Of a stretch of 25,142 bases of DNA, positions 19,001 through 25,142 are shown one piece after another. Made by a program: the position numbers and the translations under genes. The notes beneath the pieces were generated by a model that worked only from the letters and a program-made list of their open reading frames with translations, made no database searches and was not told where the DNA came from. The DNA is from Saccoglossus kowalevskii. Lineage: Eukaryota; Hemichordata; Enteropneusta; Harrimaniidae. The number at the start of each line of letters is the position of its first letter. The first letter of the stretch is position 1. The stretch spans positions 96,956-122,097 of the forward strand of contig NW_003151769.1 of assembly GCF_000003605.2 (NCBI RefSeq), in the 5' to 3' direction.

Positions 19001-19486
19001 ATGATACCAATATTATTGGAGAGTATGGAGTGGCCTCCAGAGGGTCCAATGAGTATGCCATTTGCTCAATTACTGTACATAGATTTTACTAATAACAATA
19101 GTCAGAAGTTTGACAACGACAAATTTGAAGAATTAAAACAACAGATTGATGGTTATGGAGTGGAAATTCATCTAGAAATAATCGATAATGGAGAGGAAGA
19201 TGGGGAAGGAACGGAGCCAATCAGTGAATCACAACAGTCTAATACTCCCACGGACGACAGAGTTTCAAATGAACCAATGTCAGATAAAGCAGTCCCACCT
19301 GCTTCTTCTCCTCTTTCGTCAGAAGGAAAGGAAAAATCGAATGTCACTTCTTCAAAATCTCCCCCACCGATCAATAAACAAATGCCCCCGCCACCAAAAC
19401 GAAAGGACAATTCCGGGCCAAGTACACAGGGTAAACCAAAAGCAGAGGTGATACGGCAGAAATCAGTGTCCTGTATACTTATATGA
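6969..19486 (+). CDS. Alpha-solenoid / coiled-coil / Death / TIR-TIR protein with C-terminal CAAX box (21 exons, 1268 aa)
   Basis: The coding exons are 6969-7067, 7736-7872, 8662-8800, 10386-10534, 10776-10896, 11259-11401, 11855-11978, 12126-12265, 12559-12706, 12816-12999, 13087-13232, 14093-14302, 14429-14649, 15767-15998, 17024-17181, 17382-17497, 17591-17850, 18005-18236, 18435-18535, 18640-18813 and 18914-19486. All 20 introns are GT-AG with matching phases. Residues 1-653 are helical and HEAT/ARM-like, with family unassigned. Residues 654-731 are coiled coil, about 735-822 a Death domain, about 839-980 TIR1, about 1027-1155 TIR2, and the rest a Pro/Ser-rich tail ending CILI. By analogy with SARM1 and MyD88, the solenoid may gate the TIRs, the coiled coil and Death domain may oligomerise, and the TIRs may cleave NAD or recruit partners. 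Both keep the catalytic-type Glu (909 and 1097). No transmembrane segment or signal peptide is seen. Joining of all exons in one mRNA is a prediction, and exon 14 could have an alternative 3' partner. Confidence 0.85.
7736..7872 (+). CDS. Exon 2 (residues 34-78), helical domain
   Basis: TACAG acceptor, GG/GTGGGT donor, phase 0 in and phase 2 out, 137 nt. It begins [20 protein letters not shown]. The downstream partial copy has an equivalent exon of exactly the same length and phases (22690-22826). Confidence 0.88.
8662..8800 (+). CDS. Exon 3 (residues 79-125), helical domain
   Basis: TTTCTAG acceptor and AAG/GTAAGC donor, phase 2 in and phase 0 out. It holds [13 protein letters not shown] and a Cys-containing helix. 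The AAGCTCTACGAGACA stretch is preserved base for base in the copy at 22988. Confidence 0.88.
9637..9906 (-). mobile_element. Possible LINE ORF N-terminal relic (intron 3)
   Basis: An 89-residue minus-strand frame contains NNPGP followed about 40 residues later by [14 protein letters not shown]. In many invertebrate LINEs an NPGP motif precedes a PHD-like zinc finger with a similar core, and here the Cys positions would have been lost. The match is weak and based on pattern memory. The interval is otherwise plain intron. Confidence 0.25.
10386..10534 (+). CDS. Exon 4 (residues 126-174), helical domain
   Basis: AACACAG acceptor and GGAAG/GTAACA donor, phase 0 in and phase 2 out. The product includes [18 protein letters not shown] and [12 protein letters not shown], amphipathic helices with no recognised motif. 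Confidence 0.83.
10776..10896 (+). CDS. Exon 5 (residues 175-215), helical domain
   Basis: TTTTGTAG acceptor and AAG/GTATGT donor, phase 2 in and phase 0 out. It encodes [14 protein letters not shown] and a second helix. An ATG-started frame from 10818 is an out-of-frame shadow. Confidence 0.83.
11259..11401 (+). CDS. Exon 6 (residues 216-262), helical domain
   Basis: GTTAATAG acceptor and TTTGA/GTAAGT donor, phase 0 in and phase 2 out. It encodes [16 protein letters not shown] and [15 protein letters not shown] related sequence lies at 23721-23811. Confidence 0.82.
11855..11978 (+). CDS. Exon 7 (residues 263-304), helical domain
   Basis: GGTTTTCAG acceptor and CAG/GTAAGA donor, phase 2 in and phase 0 out. 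The product has [19 protein letters not shown], a hydrophobic helix typical of a solenoid repeat. Confidence 0.83.
12126..12265 (+). CDS. Exon 8 (residues 305-350), helical domain
   Basis: TTTGTTTAG acceptor and GTAGG/GTCAGT donor, phase 0 in and phase 2 out. It encodes [19 protein letters not shown], an acidic loop, and a second helix. Confidence 0.83.
12559..12706 (+). CDS. Exon 9 (residues 351-400), helical domain
   Basis: ATATTACAG acceptor and GCA/GTAAGT donor, phase 2 in and phase 0 out. Helices include [12 protein letters not shown] and [12 protein letters not shown]. Confidence 0.83.
12816..12999 (+). CDS. Exon 10 (residues 401-461), HEAT-like repeat
   Basis: TTTGCTAG acceptor and CTAT/GTAAGT donor, phase 0 in and phase 1 out. 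[20 protein letters not shown] followed by [14 protein letters not shown] is a typical HEAT/ARM-like helix pair. Confidence 0.87.
13087..13232 (+). CDS. Exon 11 (residues 462-510), helical domain
   Basis: TTCGTTGCAG acceptor and GAA/GTGAGA donor, phase 1 in and phase 0 out. It contains a charged helix ([14 protein letters not shown]) and [17 protein letters not shown], a HEAT-type inner helix. Confidence 0.85.
14093..14302 (+). CDS. Exon 12 (residues 511-580), HEAT-like repeats
   Basis: CTATTTTAACAG acceptor and GAG/GTAGCT donor, phase 0 on both sides. It continues the repeat with [33 protein letters not shown] and [12 protein letters not shown]. This exon is the clearest HEAT/ARM-like segment. 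Confidence 0.87.
14429..14649 (+). CDS. Exon 13 (residues 581-653), end of solenoid
   Basis: TCTAACAG acceptor and CGGAG/GTGAGT donor, phase 0 in and phase 2 out. Helices [14 protein letters not shown] and [16 protein letters not shown] end the solenoid. A charged helix ([12 protein letters not shown]) leads into the coiled coil. Confidence 0.87.
14981..15137. repeat. 29-bp tandem duplication joined to a long hairpin (intron 13)
   Basis: A 29-bp unit starting TATAATAATGAGGTCATTAC is repeated exactly (14981-15009, 15010-15038). The second copy and its continuation to about 15064 pair with 15080-15137, whose reverse complement reads TAATAATATGAGGTTATTAC and onward. The loop is only about 15 nt. 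It fits a foldback or MITE-like element, although precise ends were not found. Confidence 0.7.
15540..15696. mobile_element. 157-bp MITE with TTAA target site (intron 13)
   Basis: The left end AGCGGGAGGGTCGTGACC and the reverse complement of the right end AGCGGGGGAGTGGTCACC are near-identical, and similarity continues for about 30 bp. TTAA directly flanks both ends (15536-15539 and 15697-15700), the signature of piggyBac-type insertion. It is non-coding and ends about 70 bp before the exon 14 acceptor. Confidence 0.75.
15767..15998 (+). CDS. Exon 14 (residues 654-731), regular coiled coil
   Basis: CCGTGTAG acceptor and AAG/GTGAGG donor, phase 2 in and phase 0 out. Ten uninterrupted heptads follow one register ([21 protein letters not shown] and so on). 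The fifth position is always V/I/L. The first alternates between aliphatic and T/Q from the fourth heptad on, giving a 14-residue super-repeat. It probably oligomerises the protein. Confidence 0.87.
16133..16756 (+). CDS. L1-ORF1-like RNA-binding protein frame inside intron 14
   Basis: An uninterrupted frame runs from 16076, with its first ATG at 16133, to TAA at 16756 (207 codons from the ATG). It has a basic helical start ([20 protein letters not shown]), a short coiled segment ([13 protein letters not shown]), then [43 protein letters not shown] and [19 protein letters not shown]. This is the RRM-plus-C-terminal-domain pattern of L1 ORF1p (transposase_22 family). No ORF2, poly(A) tail or target-site duplication is seen nearby. 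It is either a truncated but recent LINE copy or a retained, domesticated exon: the frame is in phase with exon 14 through an AG at 16075. Confidence 0.7.
   Translation: MRRPIVLQTLKTAEDAYCKLRARAHMTRARSEEKDLKMMREITLLRNKCEYLDSRLRCNNVMFFNIAEESEGRQCTAFIERFIANHMGINIKYDVEYAHRVPKYAPVVMNYERPRPVLARLMSNGDKKTILYQAARRLKNNPYKGRHVFVNADYPTDIRMQRNKMMHVVQKMRDDNARCRAFLAFPAIVKFYDENGKLCTYNMSDKI
17024..17181 (+). CDS. Exon 15 (residues 732-783), Death domain N-terminal half
   Basis: ACTTGCAG acceptor and TTAAG/GTGAGC donor, phase 0 in and phase 2 out. [20 protein letters not shown], then WATAHDP and LL, matches the Death-fold pattern W..LA..LG....D+..W......P...LL seen in ankyrin, UNC5 and MyD88-type Death domains. 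Confidence 0.9.
17382..17497 (+). CDS. Exon 16 (residues 784-822), Death domain C-terminal half
   Basis: TTGTTTGCAG acceptor and GCAG/GTATGC donor, phase 2 in and phase 1 out. [20 protein letters not shown] and [16 protein letters not shown] complete helices 5-6 of the Death fold (W..........L...L....R.D....+). Confidence 0.9.
17591..17850 (+). CDS. Exon 17 (residues 823-909), first TIR domain, N-terminal part
   Basis: TTCTCAACAG acceptor and GAG/GTATGT donor, phase 1 in and phase 0 out. A Pro-rich lead is followed by VFISYQW (box 1, from residue 839), [12 protein letters not shown] (BB-loop region, 865-876) and [11 protein letters not shown]. The exon ends exactly after Glu909, the counterpart of the catalytic Glu in NADase TIRs. 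It belongs to the TIR_2-like group. Confidence 0.92.
18005..18236 (+). CDS. Exon 18 (residues 910-986), first TIR domain, C-terminal part
   Basis: TTTGTTTCAG acceptor and GATG/GTAAGC donor, phase 0 in and phase 1 out. [20 protein letters not shown] and LLYIKFC form the C-terminal strands and box 3-like region. The helix [11 protein letters not shown] ends the domain. Confidence 0.9.
18435..18535 (+). CDS. Exon 19 (residues 987-1020), inter-TIR linker
   Basis: TTCATCAG acceptor and GAG/GTAAGA donor, phase 1 in and phase 0 out. The short linker is rich in Lys and Glu ([14 protein letters not shown]) and probably disordered. The Lys cluster could be a nuclear or membrane-contact signal. Confidence 0.82.
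18640..18813 (+). CDS. Exon 20 (residues 1021-1078), second TIR domain, N-terminal part
   Basis: ATTTTTCAG acceptor and AAG/GTAAAT donor, phase 0 on both sides. [20 protein letters not shown] and [12 protein letters not shown] (1053-1064) closely parallel exon 17. The intron interrupts the domain earlier than in TIR1. Confidence 0.92.
18914..19486 (+). CDS. Exon 21 (residues 1079-1268), second TIR C-terminal part, disordered tail, CAAX
   Basis: TTAATTACAG acceptor, ending at the TGA stop. [10 protein letters not shown] and STNCRREV carry Glu1097, and [20 protein letters not shown] completes TIR2. After about residue 1157 the chain is acidic, then Ser/Pro-rich with PPPPKRK (1236-1242). It ends [10 protein letters not shown], whose last four residues CILI fit a CAAX box with a C-terminal aliphatic residue, favouring geranylgeranylation. 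Confidence 0.9.
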   Translation, partial: VIVSSCTPKYALSTNCRREVSLADTLKKPMIPILLESMEWPPEGPMSMPFAQLLYIDFTNNNSQKFDNDKFEELKQQIDGYGVEIHLEIIDNGEEDGEGTEPISESQQSNTPTDDRVSNEPMSDKAVPPASSPLSSEGKEKSNVTSSKSPPPINKQMPPPPKRKDNSGPSTQGKPKAEVIRQKSVSCILI

Positions 19487-19548
19487 TTTTGTAGTAATAA
19501 TATTGCACAAAGGTCAATATATATATATATATTTTTCAATGTTAAAAC

Positions 19549-19558
19549 AATAAATAAA
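19549..19558 (+). terminator. Polyadenylation signals of the main gene
   Basis: Two overlapping AATAAA hexamers (19549-19554 and 19553-19558) lie 63-72 bp after the stop codon, following an AT microsatellite (about 19517-19532). This would give a short 3' UTR. Confidence 0.65.
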
Positions 19559-19559
19559 T

Positions 19560-22380
19560 TTTATGTAGTCGATATAATTATATTTGTTGGCTATAGTTCG
19601 GATAACAAATGTAGAAACGTTCCAAAGATATGCCAACTATGACGTTGTCATTCGACACAAAAATACAAAAATTATACTTCGTAGTATTGAAATATGTATA
19701 TGGGTATTTGTTTGAATTGATCGTGTGAAGAGAATATATATAGTTACATATTATAGGTTATAATAAAGTGAAAGTAGATTTTTACCTGTATATATTCCTT
19801 TCCAGTCCACAACTGCTTTCAAATGGTTTTATCAACAATAACACATTCACGGAATTTAAAACTTGAACTTGTAAAGATAGTACATCCGCAATTCCTAATT
19901 ACATACATTGACATGTGGTTTGGGACTCGATCTGAGGGCTCGTGGGATAACATAATGGTATATAAGCTATTGACCTAAATGGGATGGTCATGACATCACC
20001 TTATTCAGAAAAGTTGTATAATGTTCCAATCATATCAAATTCAAATATTTCACCAGTGAGGCTCATATCAGTAGCGTTCCAGGTTGAATCAACGTAACAA
20101 GAGATTAGCCTTATTTACGGAATAGGTATGGTTCAATGTAAATTCGAAATATTAGATTTACTCTGTTGCAGGCGAAAACAGTAGCCCTGAAACGTACTAT
20201 TGGCAAGCGTGATTGCTTAAAATGATTTCTTTTTATTTTATTTCAGCCATTCACTTGATAGTGTACGTCCAAATGAACAATTCTTTCATTTTCTTCTCTC
20301 GCTGCATAAACAACATACTTCAAGGTACTATCGCGCGCGTCTGCACGTACGGTAGAGTGGGAAATGCCTGTTTTCTGTTTCAAATGATATTTTGTCAATC
20401 AAAATCTACTGGTAAATACATAATACCGTACTTAAACACTGTGTAAAATAGATATATCAGTCATAAAACGTGGAGGGCGTTTTCAAGTCACTGAAGTCAC
20501 GCTGTGGATATTCATCCACGCACAAAACACAATTGCTACACATCACCTGGCTTCCCAATAATCTACTCAATAGCAGTCATGGCAACGGATCATAAATATT
20601 GTATAACTTGTTCAAAGACAATGTCCAGCCTTATAATGCCTTAAACAAACAAAAAAATATTGCCTACGCGTTCCGAAAAAAACAAATTGCGCACAGATAA
20701 ACCATAACTATAATACCGTTTATGTACTACTACGCGGGTTGACGATTGCATTACAGAGCACATGTAGTTGTAGCGAGCTAACGTCGTATTAATTCGATTT
20801 AAATTACTTTAAACGCAGTTCAGTTATTTCAACAGACACGTCACTCTACCGTAGGACACAGGCAATCATCTCATTTATATTTCAAGTGTGATTGCCCTGG
20901 TGTACACTAGTGCTGCAAACATTATTGTTTGTATAAATAAAGTTGCCTCGTTATACTCGCTCTAACACGTCGTCATAATTTCAGCCAAGAACAATTTTAC
21001 GTGGGCACTTATTTGAAGAGAAAACATTAATTAAGGCAATGCGTGTATGGTAATTATATTAAAACCATGCGCTATTTAATAAACAAAATACAATTAAAAC
21101 ACGATATTGTATAACTTATATTCAGTCCTTGGGAAAAATAAAGCAGAAGGGTTTAGTTAAAAGTTAATTACAAACCCCACGAGACATTATACAGCACATA
21201 TAACAATTTAGTTATGAATAGCTTCTCTGTGTGCGTACAAACACGTATTGTTCCGTTAACAATGGAACTGTCTAGTGATCACCGTGTCACCACTCGTATA
21301 ATACACGTATACAGCTTTGTATATAGGTATATATATCACTTTCCCCATTTTAAATACAGGTAGTATGTTCAGTAATAGAGGACGCTTATTCCCATACTTA
21401 ATCGTGCCCAGAATCACCATTGATCACAACACAGCTATGAATATGTAGCGATGACTAATAAAACAACAGCTTCTAGTTTCTCACGTCACTGAATCTTCAT
21501 GGCAGCAATCATCAATTCCAACGCTTTACCCTAGCATGACGTCACATCTACCTGTATAAAGTGGGTGAATTATACGCAATCTATATGGTAAACATAATAA
21601 TATAAGGAGTACTTTTCTTGACCACACACTATAAATATGTATACACGGAATGGGCAATCAAAACGTCGAACAATCGATTTAGATATTGTAAAGGGTTTCT
21701 ACTACTCAGATAATCTATAAGATCAATAAATCAATAAATAACAACTGACTTGGCCTATTTTTACATTGCTTGAATAGTTTTCGATTTGGATCAAAAATCG
21801 TATCAAATTACCAAACCCCCTCTCCCCCTGTCTGATATTGTAGGAGTTTTGCCGAGGCTTAACTTTTAACCTTTATTAAATTAAAATGGTAAAATAAACA
21901 ATTTGTGTATATTATTATCAACGAAGAACACGTTCAAATCACTGTACAGTGATAAACAGAGTGAGATTGCTGTATAATATGATCTTATGAACGTGGTTGT
22001 CATGGAAACTCAACACAGCATTGATACACATTCACGTAATGTGACGACTGACGACCTGTATGACGTGTACATTGCATTGTCAATTGAGCAAACAGTTTTG
22101 GGTCAATAGGTCGAAGAACTGAGGCTGTGACGACCGGAGATATACACATTCAGTGCGTAAACAAGTTGACAGGTAGGTCTACAACAACTATTTGTGTTTA
22201 CTTATGGGAAGTAACATATCTAAGGCAACGCCACGTGACTTGGACGTCTCCTGGCATGTCGGGTTAAATTTGAGAGATGACAGCTGACTCAAACAGATGA
22301 GATAAGTATCTTCGTTATGACAATAAAGTAAACCAACAGCAAAGGTTGCCAGTATTTTATGTATCACTGGTAGTTATTTA
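19560..22380. other. Intergenic region between the gene and its partial copy
   Basis: AT-rich DNA with no frame that shows domain content or splice-phase support. I see no transposon ends or RNA genes here. Confidence 0.55.
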
Positions 22381-22381
22381 A

Positions 22382-22391
22382 ATCACGTGAC
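22382..22391. promoter_or_regulatory. E-box upstream of the partial copy
   Basis: ATCACGTGAC lies 95 bp before the copy's candidate ATG. It shares TCACGTGACAC with the site at 5590 in front of the main gene, so it may descend from the same promoter. CACGTG hexamers occur about as often as chance predicts in this window, so the evidence is weak. Confidence 0.25.
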
Positions 22392-22476
22392 ACTTAACTG
22401 TAAATAAGATCACTTTACCGTTTTAGCGGCAATCCAGCTCTATCATGGCGCTCGGGTGTTGCCTGAAAATTTAAAA

Positions 22477-22539
22477 ATGTGTGATGATGAGCAAAAACAA
22501 ATTCTGCGGAATTTATTTACAGGTGAAGTTGAATTCAAG
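22477..22539 (+). pseudogene. Copy of exon 1
   Basis: The frame from ATG 22477 encodes MCDDEQKQILRNLFTGEVEF and one more Lys, ending phase 0 at AAG/GTAAAA. It matches main-gene residues 14-33 (QKEILQKLF core). The frame stays open upstream to a TTTTAG acceptor-like site at 22426, so the true exon may start there. Confidence 0.65.
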
Positions 22540-22689
22540 GTAAAAACGTTCAGTGCTAATATTATCGACAGCGAGTTGCTTATTCGCCATTTATTGATTC
22601 TCGCCTAATTAGGTCGTAGATGGCGCTTTACACTTCTGCTTTATTTCAACGTCGTCTCAAGTTAACTATATCTTTATTGTATCTCATAG

Positions 22690-22826
22690 AATGTAGATGA
22701 TTATAGTTGTATATCACTGTGCATCAAGGCATATGAAGAAGTTACTCTAGATGGTCCCCATCATACAAGCGATGTTGTTAAAGTGAAAACAAAGAGTAAC
22801 CTTAATAACATGATGAAACGTCTCAG
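22690..22826 (+). pseudogene. Copy of exon 2
   Basis: CTCATAG acceptor and CTCAG/GTGCGA donor, 137 nt with phase 0 in and phase 2 out, identical in length and phase to exon 2. NVDDYSCISLCIKAYEEVTL parallels [20 protein letters not shown]. This is the strongest part of the duplication. Confidence 0.85.
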
Positions 22827-22987
22827 GTGCGATCGACTTCACTGATCTGTTATCTAAACATGTGAACAATATCATATACAAACACATTAATGAACTTGTA
22901 TAAAAGGGCAAATGTATGAAAACATTACTTTATAATAATATGTATAAAATATTACTTTATTTCATCATAATTGTACATTTATTACAG

Positions 22988-23116
22988 AAAGATAAAATCA
23001 ACGAATGCTGCTAAATATTCAGAACCTCTCATGAAATATTACTTTAAGCTCTACGAGACAAAAAAAAACAAAAAAACACTATCCTCTCAAATGGCTGTGA
23101 TTTCATAACTATGATT
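22988..23116 (+). pseudogene. Frameshifted copy of exon 3
   Basis: TTATTACAG acceptor. KYYFKLYETKK matches [11 protein letters not shown]. The ACAAAAAAAAACAAAAAAAC tract then shifts the frame, and TAA follows after LSSQMAVIS. The region is 129 nt against 139 in exon 3. The donor-like ATT/GTAAGT lies in the shifted frame. Confidence 0.75.
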
Positions 23117-23720
23117 GTAAGTTGTGTTGTACATAATTTATATTTTGTATTTTATCACGTTTTTTGCACATTACGTGACATCATGATTGAACTCACACTT
23201 AAACGTTCAAATAATTTTATTATAAGATTTTACTGATTATATCACTAAGAGAGTTGATATGGCAACAAACATTTGGTACCACGTGATCAGCAGGTTGCCT
23301 CGTGCGTGTTTTGTGAATTTCAAAATTAATTTTAGCCGTAACTATGACTTTTCATATTCCACCTAAATCAATGGCAAAAATCAACATAAAATTTGTACGA
23401 GGACTTGATTTATATAACTACAATGGATTCTGTTAGTCTTAATGTATATTTCAACAAACCGAGGCAAAAGTTGAAATTTTTGCACCTTTTCCTAACGCGC
23501 TGTGATATCTCCACGGGGGCGCTGTTACCTTTTGTCACATTCAGCACACATCATTGCAGAACACACTCAACAATGGAAATGTTTTATTAAATTATAAATG
23601 CTATTGCTAAAATGGAACTCTATAATTTAATATTTATATAATATATTATTGCCTAAGAACGATTATTATAAAAATTATAATCACTCATTTATTTATATAT
23701 TTTATCTCAACACTTTACAG

Positions 23721-23811
23721 GGAAAATCGATAAAGTCAATGAATTCATCAGGGCATGGATAACATCGATAGACTTGGAAGAATCTGATGTCAAGTATTCA
23801 ATTGAATCACT
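23721..23811 (+). pseudogene. Probable copy of exon 6
   Basis: CTTTACAG acceptor and CACT/GTAAGA donor-like end. KIDKVNEFIRAWITSIDLEE resembles exon 6 (K.VD..NKII..W..PIE). It is shorter and enters in phase 1 instead of phase 0, so it cannot join the preceding block in frame. Confidence 0.5.
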
Positions 23812-23829
23812 GTAAGATGCCATAGTGTA

Positions 23830-25142
23830 AGTCTGTATTATTGTAATAATACTAAATGAACTATTATTATAATGCAAATGTAACTGCTGCTATGGTGCGG
23901 TTGATTATTATCATCGGAGTTTTACACATCGTCCGAATCGGGTGGTTTGCAAGCTCGATGTAAATATCCTTCCCTACGAACCCGTGCTGTGAAATACATA
24001 AATGTGATTTGAAGCGCCTCTAAAGCAGGCGCCCATCGGAGTAAAGAAAATGTGCGTGTTGCCGATCGCGAAGAATCCCACTCTTGCCAGGATTGTTTTC
24101 GGCATCGCTAGTACTGAACAACCATTTGATCCGGTTACAATGCGTATTTGTCACAGGCATCGCAGTCTATTCTTCCGTTCATCCACGTACAGCACGGAGC
24201 CCGACAGGGAGTTGGGCACGGAACCTCCGCCTCAAGCATGGGTCGGTGTGTGCAAAATATTTAAATAATAGTTTTAACTCCTAAATTCTTATCGTGAATA
24301 TAGTTGCTATGTTTTCAAACGTGTAATGGTTGAAAATCTATTTTCATGTTATACGGATAGCATATAGCACACTAATATTAGCGTGCATTTCACGGTGGCC
24401 GTATTTCGTAGCTGTGTTTCTTTAGTATAGTATAGTGAAAATGGGGAAAACAATTTAATAGAATGAATTGTTCTAATCAGTTGGAGTTTTAGCCCTCAAG
24501 TAACAGATAGTAAATGTAAGCTCAATCTCTGACTGAGAAAAAATCTTGTACTGCACAATTTTGTCCGTGATGCAGCGAAAATGCAAAATTTTACTGGGCC
24601 ATGCAATGAAGAAATTATCTATAGTATTGCCATAGAGGGCGCACTTAAATATGGCAAAGCGATGACTGAGTAAACAAAAATTGGCTGGCGAAGAATGTGT
24701 TTACAGCCGATATTGTTTTGAACAGTGAGAGGACGAAAATAAAAAAATAATGACCGCTTTGTTTTCATAAATATACATTAATTATTCACACTTTCAATAT
24801 TTATTTCTAAGTTAATGTGAACTTTAGTTTAATTACAAATGGTTGGGGGGGGGGGGGTTAGTCGCATAACAAGTGTTATCTTCGACGCACATAGATACAT
24901 AGTGAGGTTACGCATTCTATACTTCGATTTGGCTGTCATAATAACTGTACATACACACGCACTTACTCGCTCCCAAGCACACATACAGGTCTTACCGTAG
25001 TTGTAACGCCACACATTCGATTAACTTTTAATATAGTTGAATTAACTTGTTGCGATATTAAATCGATTAAACGCGTTCCTATATAGGATTGCGTTTTAAT
25101 TGGAGTTTAATTAAACTCAATTACAATGCAATACAACGTAGA
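23830..25142. other. 3' flank without recognisable gene
   Basis: AT-rich DNA. A less AT-rich patch at about 24000-24250 has overlapping short frames (72 and 66 codons) of no recognised family, perhaps an old repeat. A 13-G run sits at 24845-24857. No further exons of the duplicated gene were found. Confidence 0.5.
24845..24857 (+). repeat. Homopolymer run of 13 G
   Basis: Thirteen consecutive G bases follow GGTT in otherwise AT-rich DNA. It may form a G-quadruplex in multimers, and its length is likely unstable or mis-sequenced. Confidence 0.85.

Larger units (their letters stand above)
22427..23811 (+). pseudogene. Partial tandem duplicate of the 5' end of the solenoid-Death-TIR-TIR gene
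   Basis: Four blocks match exons 1, 2, 3 and probably 6 of the main gene, in order and orientation: 22477-22539, 22690-22826, 22988-23116 and 23721-23811. Splice sites and phases are kept for the first two junctions. The third block runs into TAA in the inherited frame because of a one-base shift at an A-rich tract, although a GTAAGT donor remains 17 bp further on. No equivalents of exons 4-5 are seen between blocks 3 and 4, and block 4 has a different entry phase. No coiled coil, Death or TIR exon follows before the window ends, about 1.3 kb later. It is most likely a decaying duplicate. A short diverged gene or an assembly error in the homopolymer are alternatives. Confidence 0.7.

Noticed and set aside
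19168-19539. 123-codon minus-strand frame and an 87-codon plus-strand frame
   Set aside because: Both are shadows of the low-complexity tail encoded by exon 21.
20213-20446. 77-codon plus-strand frame in the intergenic region
   Set aside because: Hydrophobic and AT-driven, with no signal-peptide logic, domain or splice support.
1369-23285. Apparent clustering of CACGTG E-boxes across the window
   Set aside because: About seven occurrences in 25 kb is close to the chance expectation for a 6-mer, so only the perfect 10-bp palindrome at 5589 was kept.
24050-24284. Two overlapping frames of 72 and 66 codons in a GC-richer patch
   Set aside because: Different frames over the same DNA, and neither strand gave a recognisable protein. 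Kept only as a possible old repeat in the flank description.
1-25142. CRISPR arrays, bacterial operons, ribosome binding sites, rRNA genes, integrases
   Set aside because: No regularly spaced repeats or prokaryotic gene organisation was seen. The coding sequence is split by spliceosomal introns.

Overview
This is a window of animal nuclear DNA. The genes are split by GT-AG introns, the protein domains (Death, TIR, long coiled coil) are typical of animals, the non-coding DNA is AT-rich, and fragments of LINEs, MITEs and possibly a SINE are scattered through it. The domain mix suggests an invertebrate with an expanded TIR/Death repertoire (lophotrochozoan, invertebrate deuterostome or similar). 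The species cannot be named from the sequence alone.

The centre of the window (6969-19486, + strand) is one 21-exon gene. I reconstructed it by joining open frames across GT/AG borders with matching phases at all 20 introns. The coding sequence is 3807 nt, giving a 1268-residue protein. Its order is: an alpha-helical, HEAT/ARM-like region of about 650 residues (exons 1-13); a regular coiled coil (exon 14); a Death domain (exons 15-16); a first TIR domain (exons 17-18); a lysine-rich linker (exon 19); a second TIR domain (exons 20-21); and a Pro/Ser-rich tail ending in CILI, which fits a CAAX prenylation box. Both TIRs keep the NCxxE glutamate that corresponds to the catalytic residue of NADase TIRs. 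Only separate parts of this layout are familiar (SARM-like solenoid plus TIR, MyD88-like Death plus TIR). I do not recognise the whole combination, and it is the best candidate here for an undescribed innate-immune or NAD-signalling protein.

The 5' flank (1-6959) has no convincing protein gene. It holds a GT-rich tract, a nested MITE/inverted-repeat cluster, a tRNA-like SINE relic, a short minus-strand frame that looks coding, a possible promoter and untranslated first exon near 5.56-5.75 kb, and a minus-strand LINE fragment. Introns 3, 13 and 14 of the gene contain a possible LINE relic, two hairpin/MITE elements, and an intact L1-ORF1-like reading frame that is in phase with the preceding coiled-coil exon.

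Downstream, 19.6-22.4 kb shows no gene. From 22.4 to 23.8 kb lies a second, partial copy of the 5' end of the main gene, with equivalents of exons 1, 2, 3 and probably 6. It has a frameshift in an A-rich tract and lacks exons 4-5, so it looks like a decaying tandem duplicate. The last 1.3 kb shows no gene.
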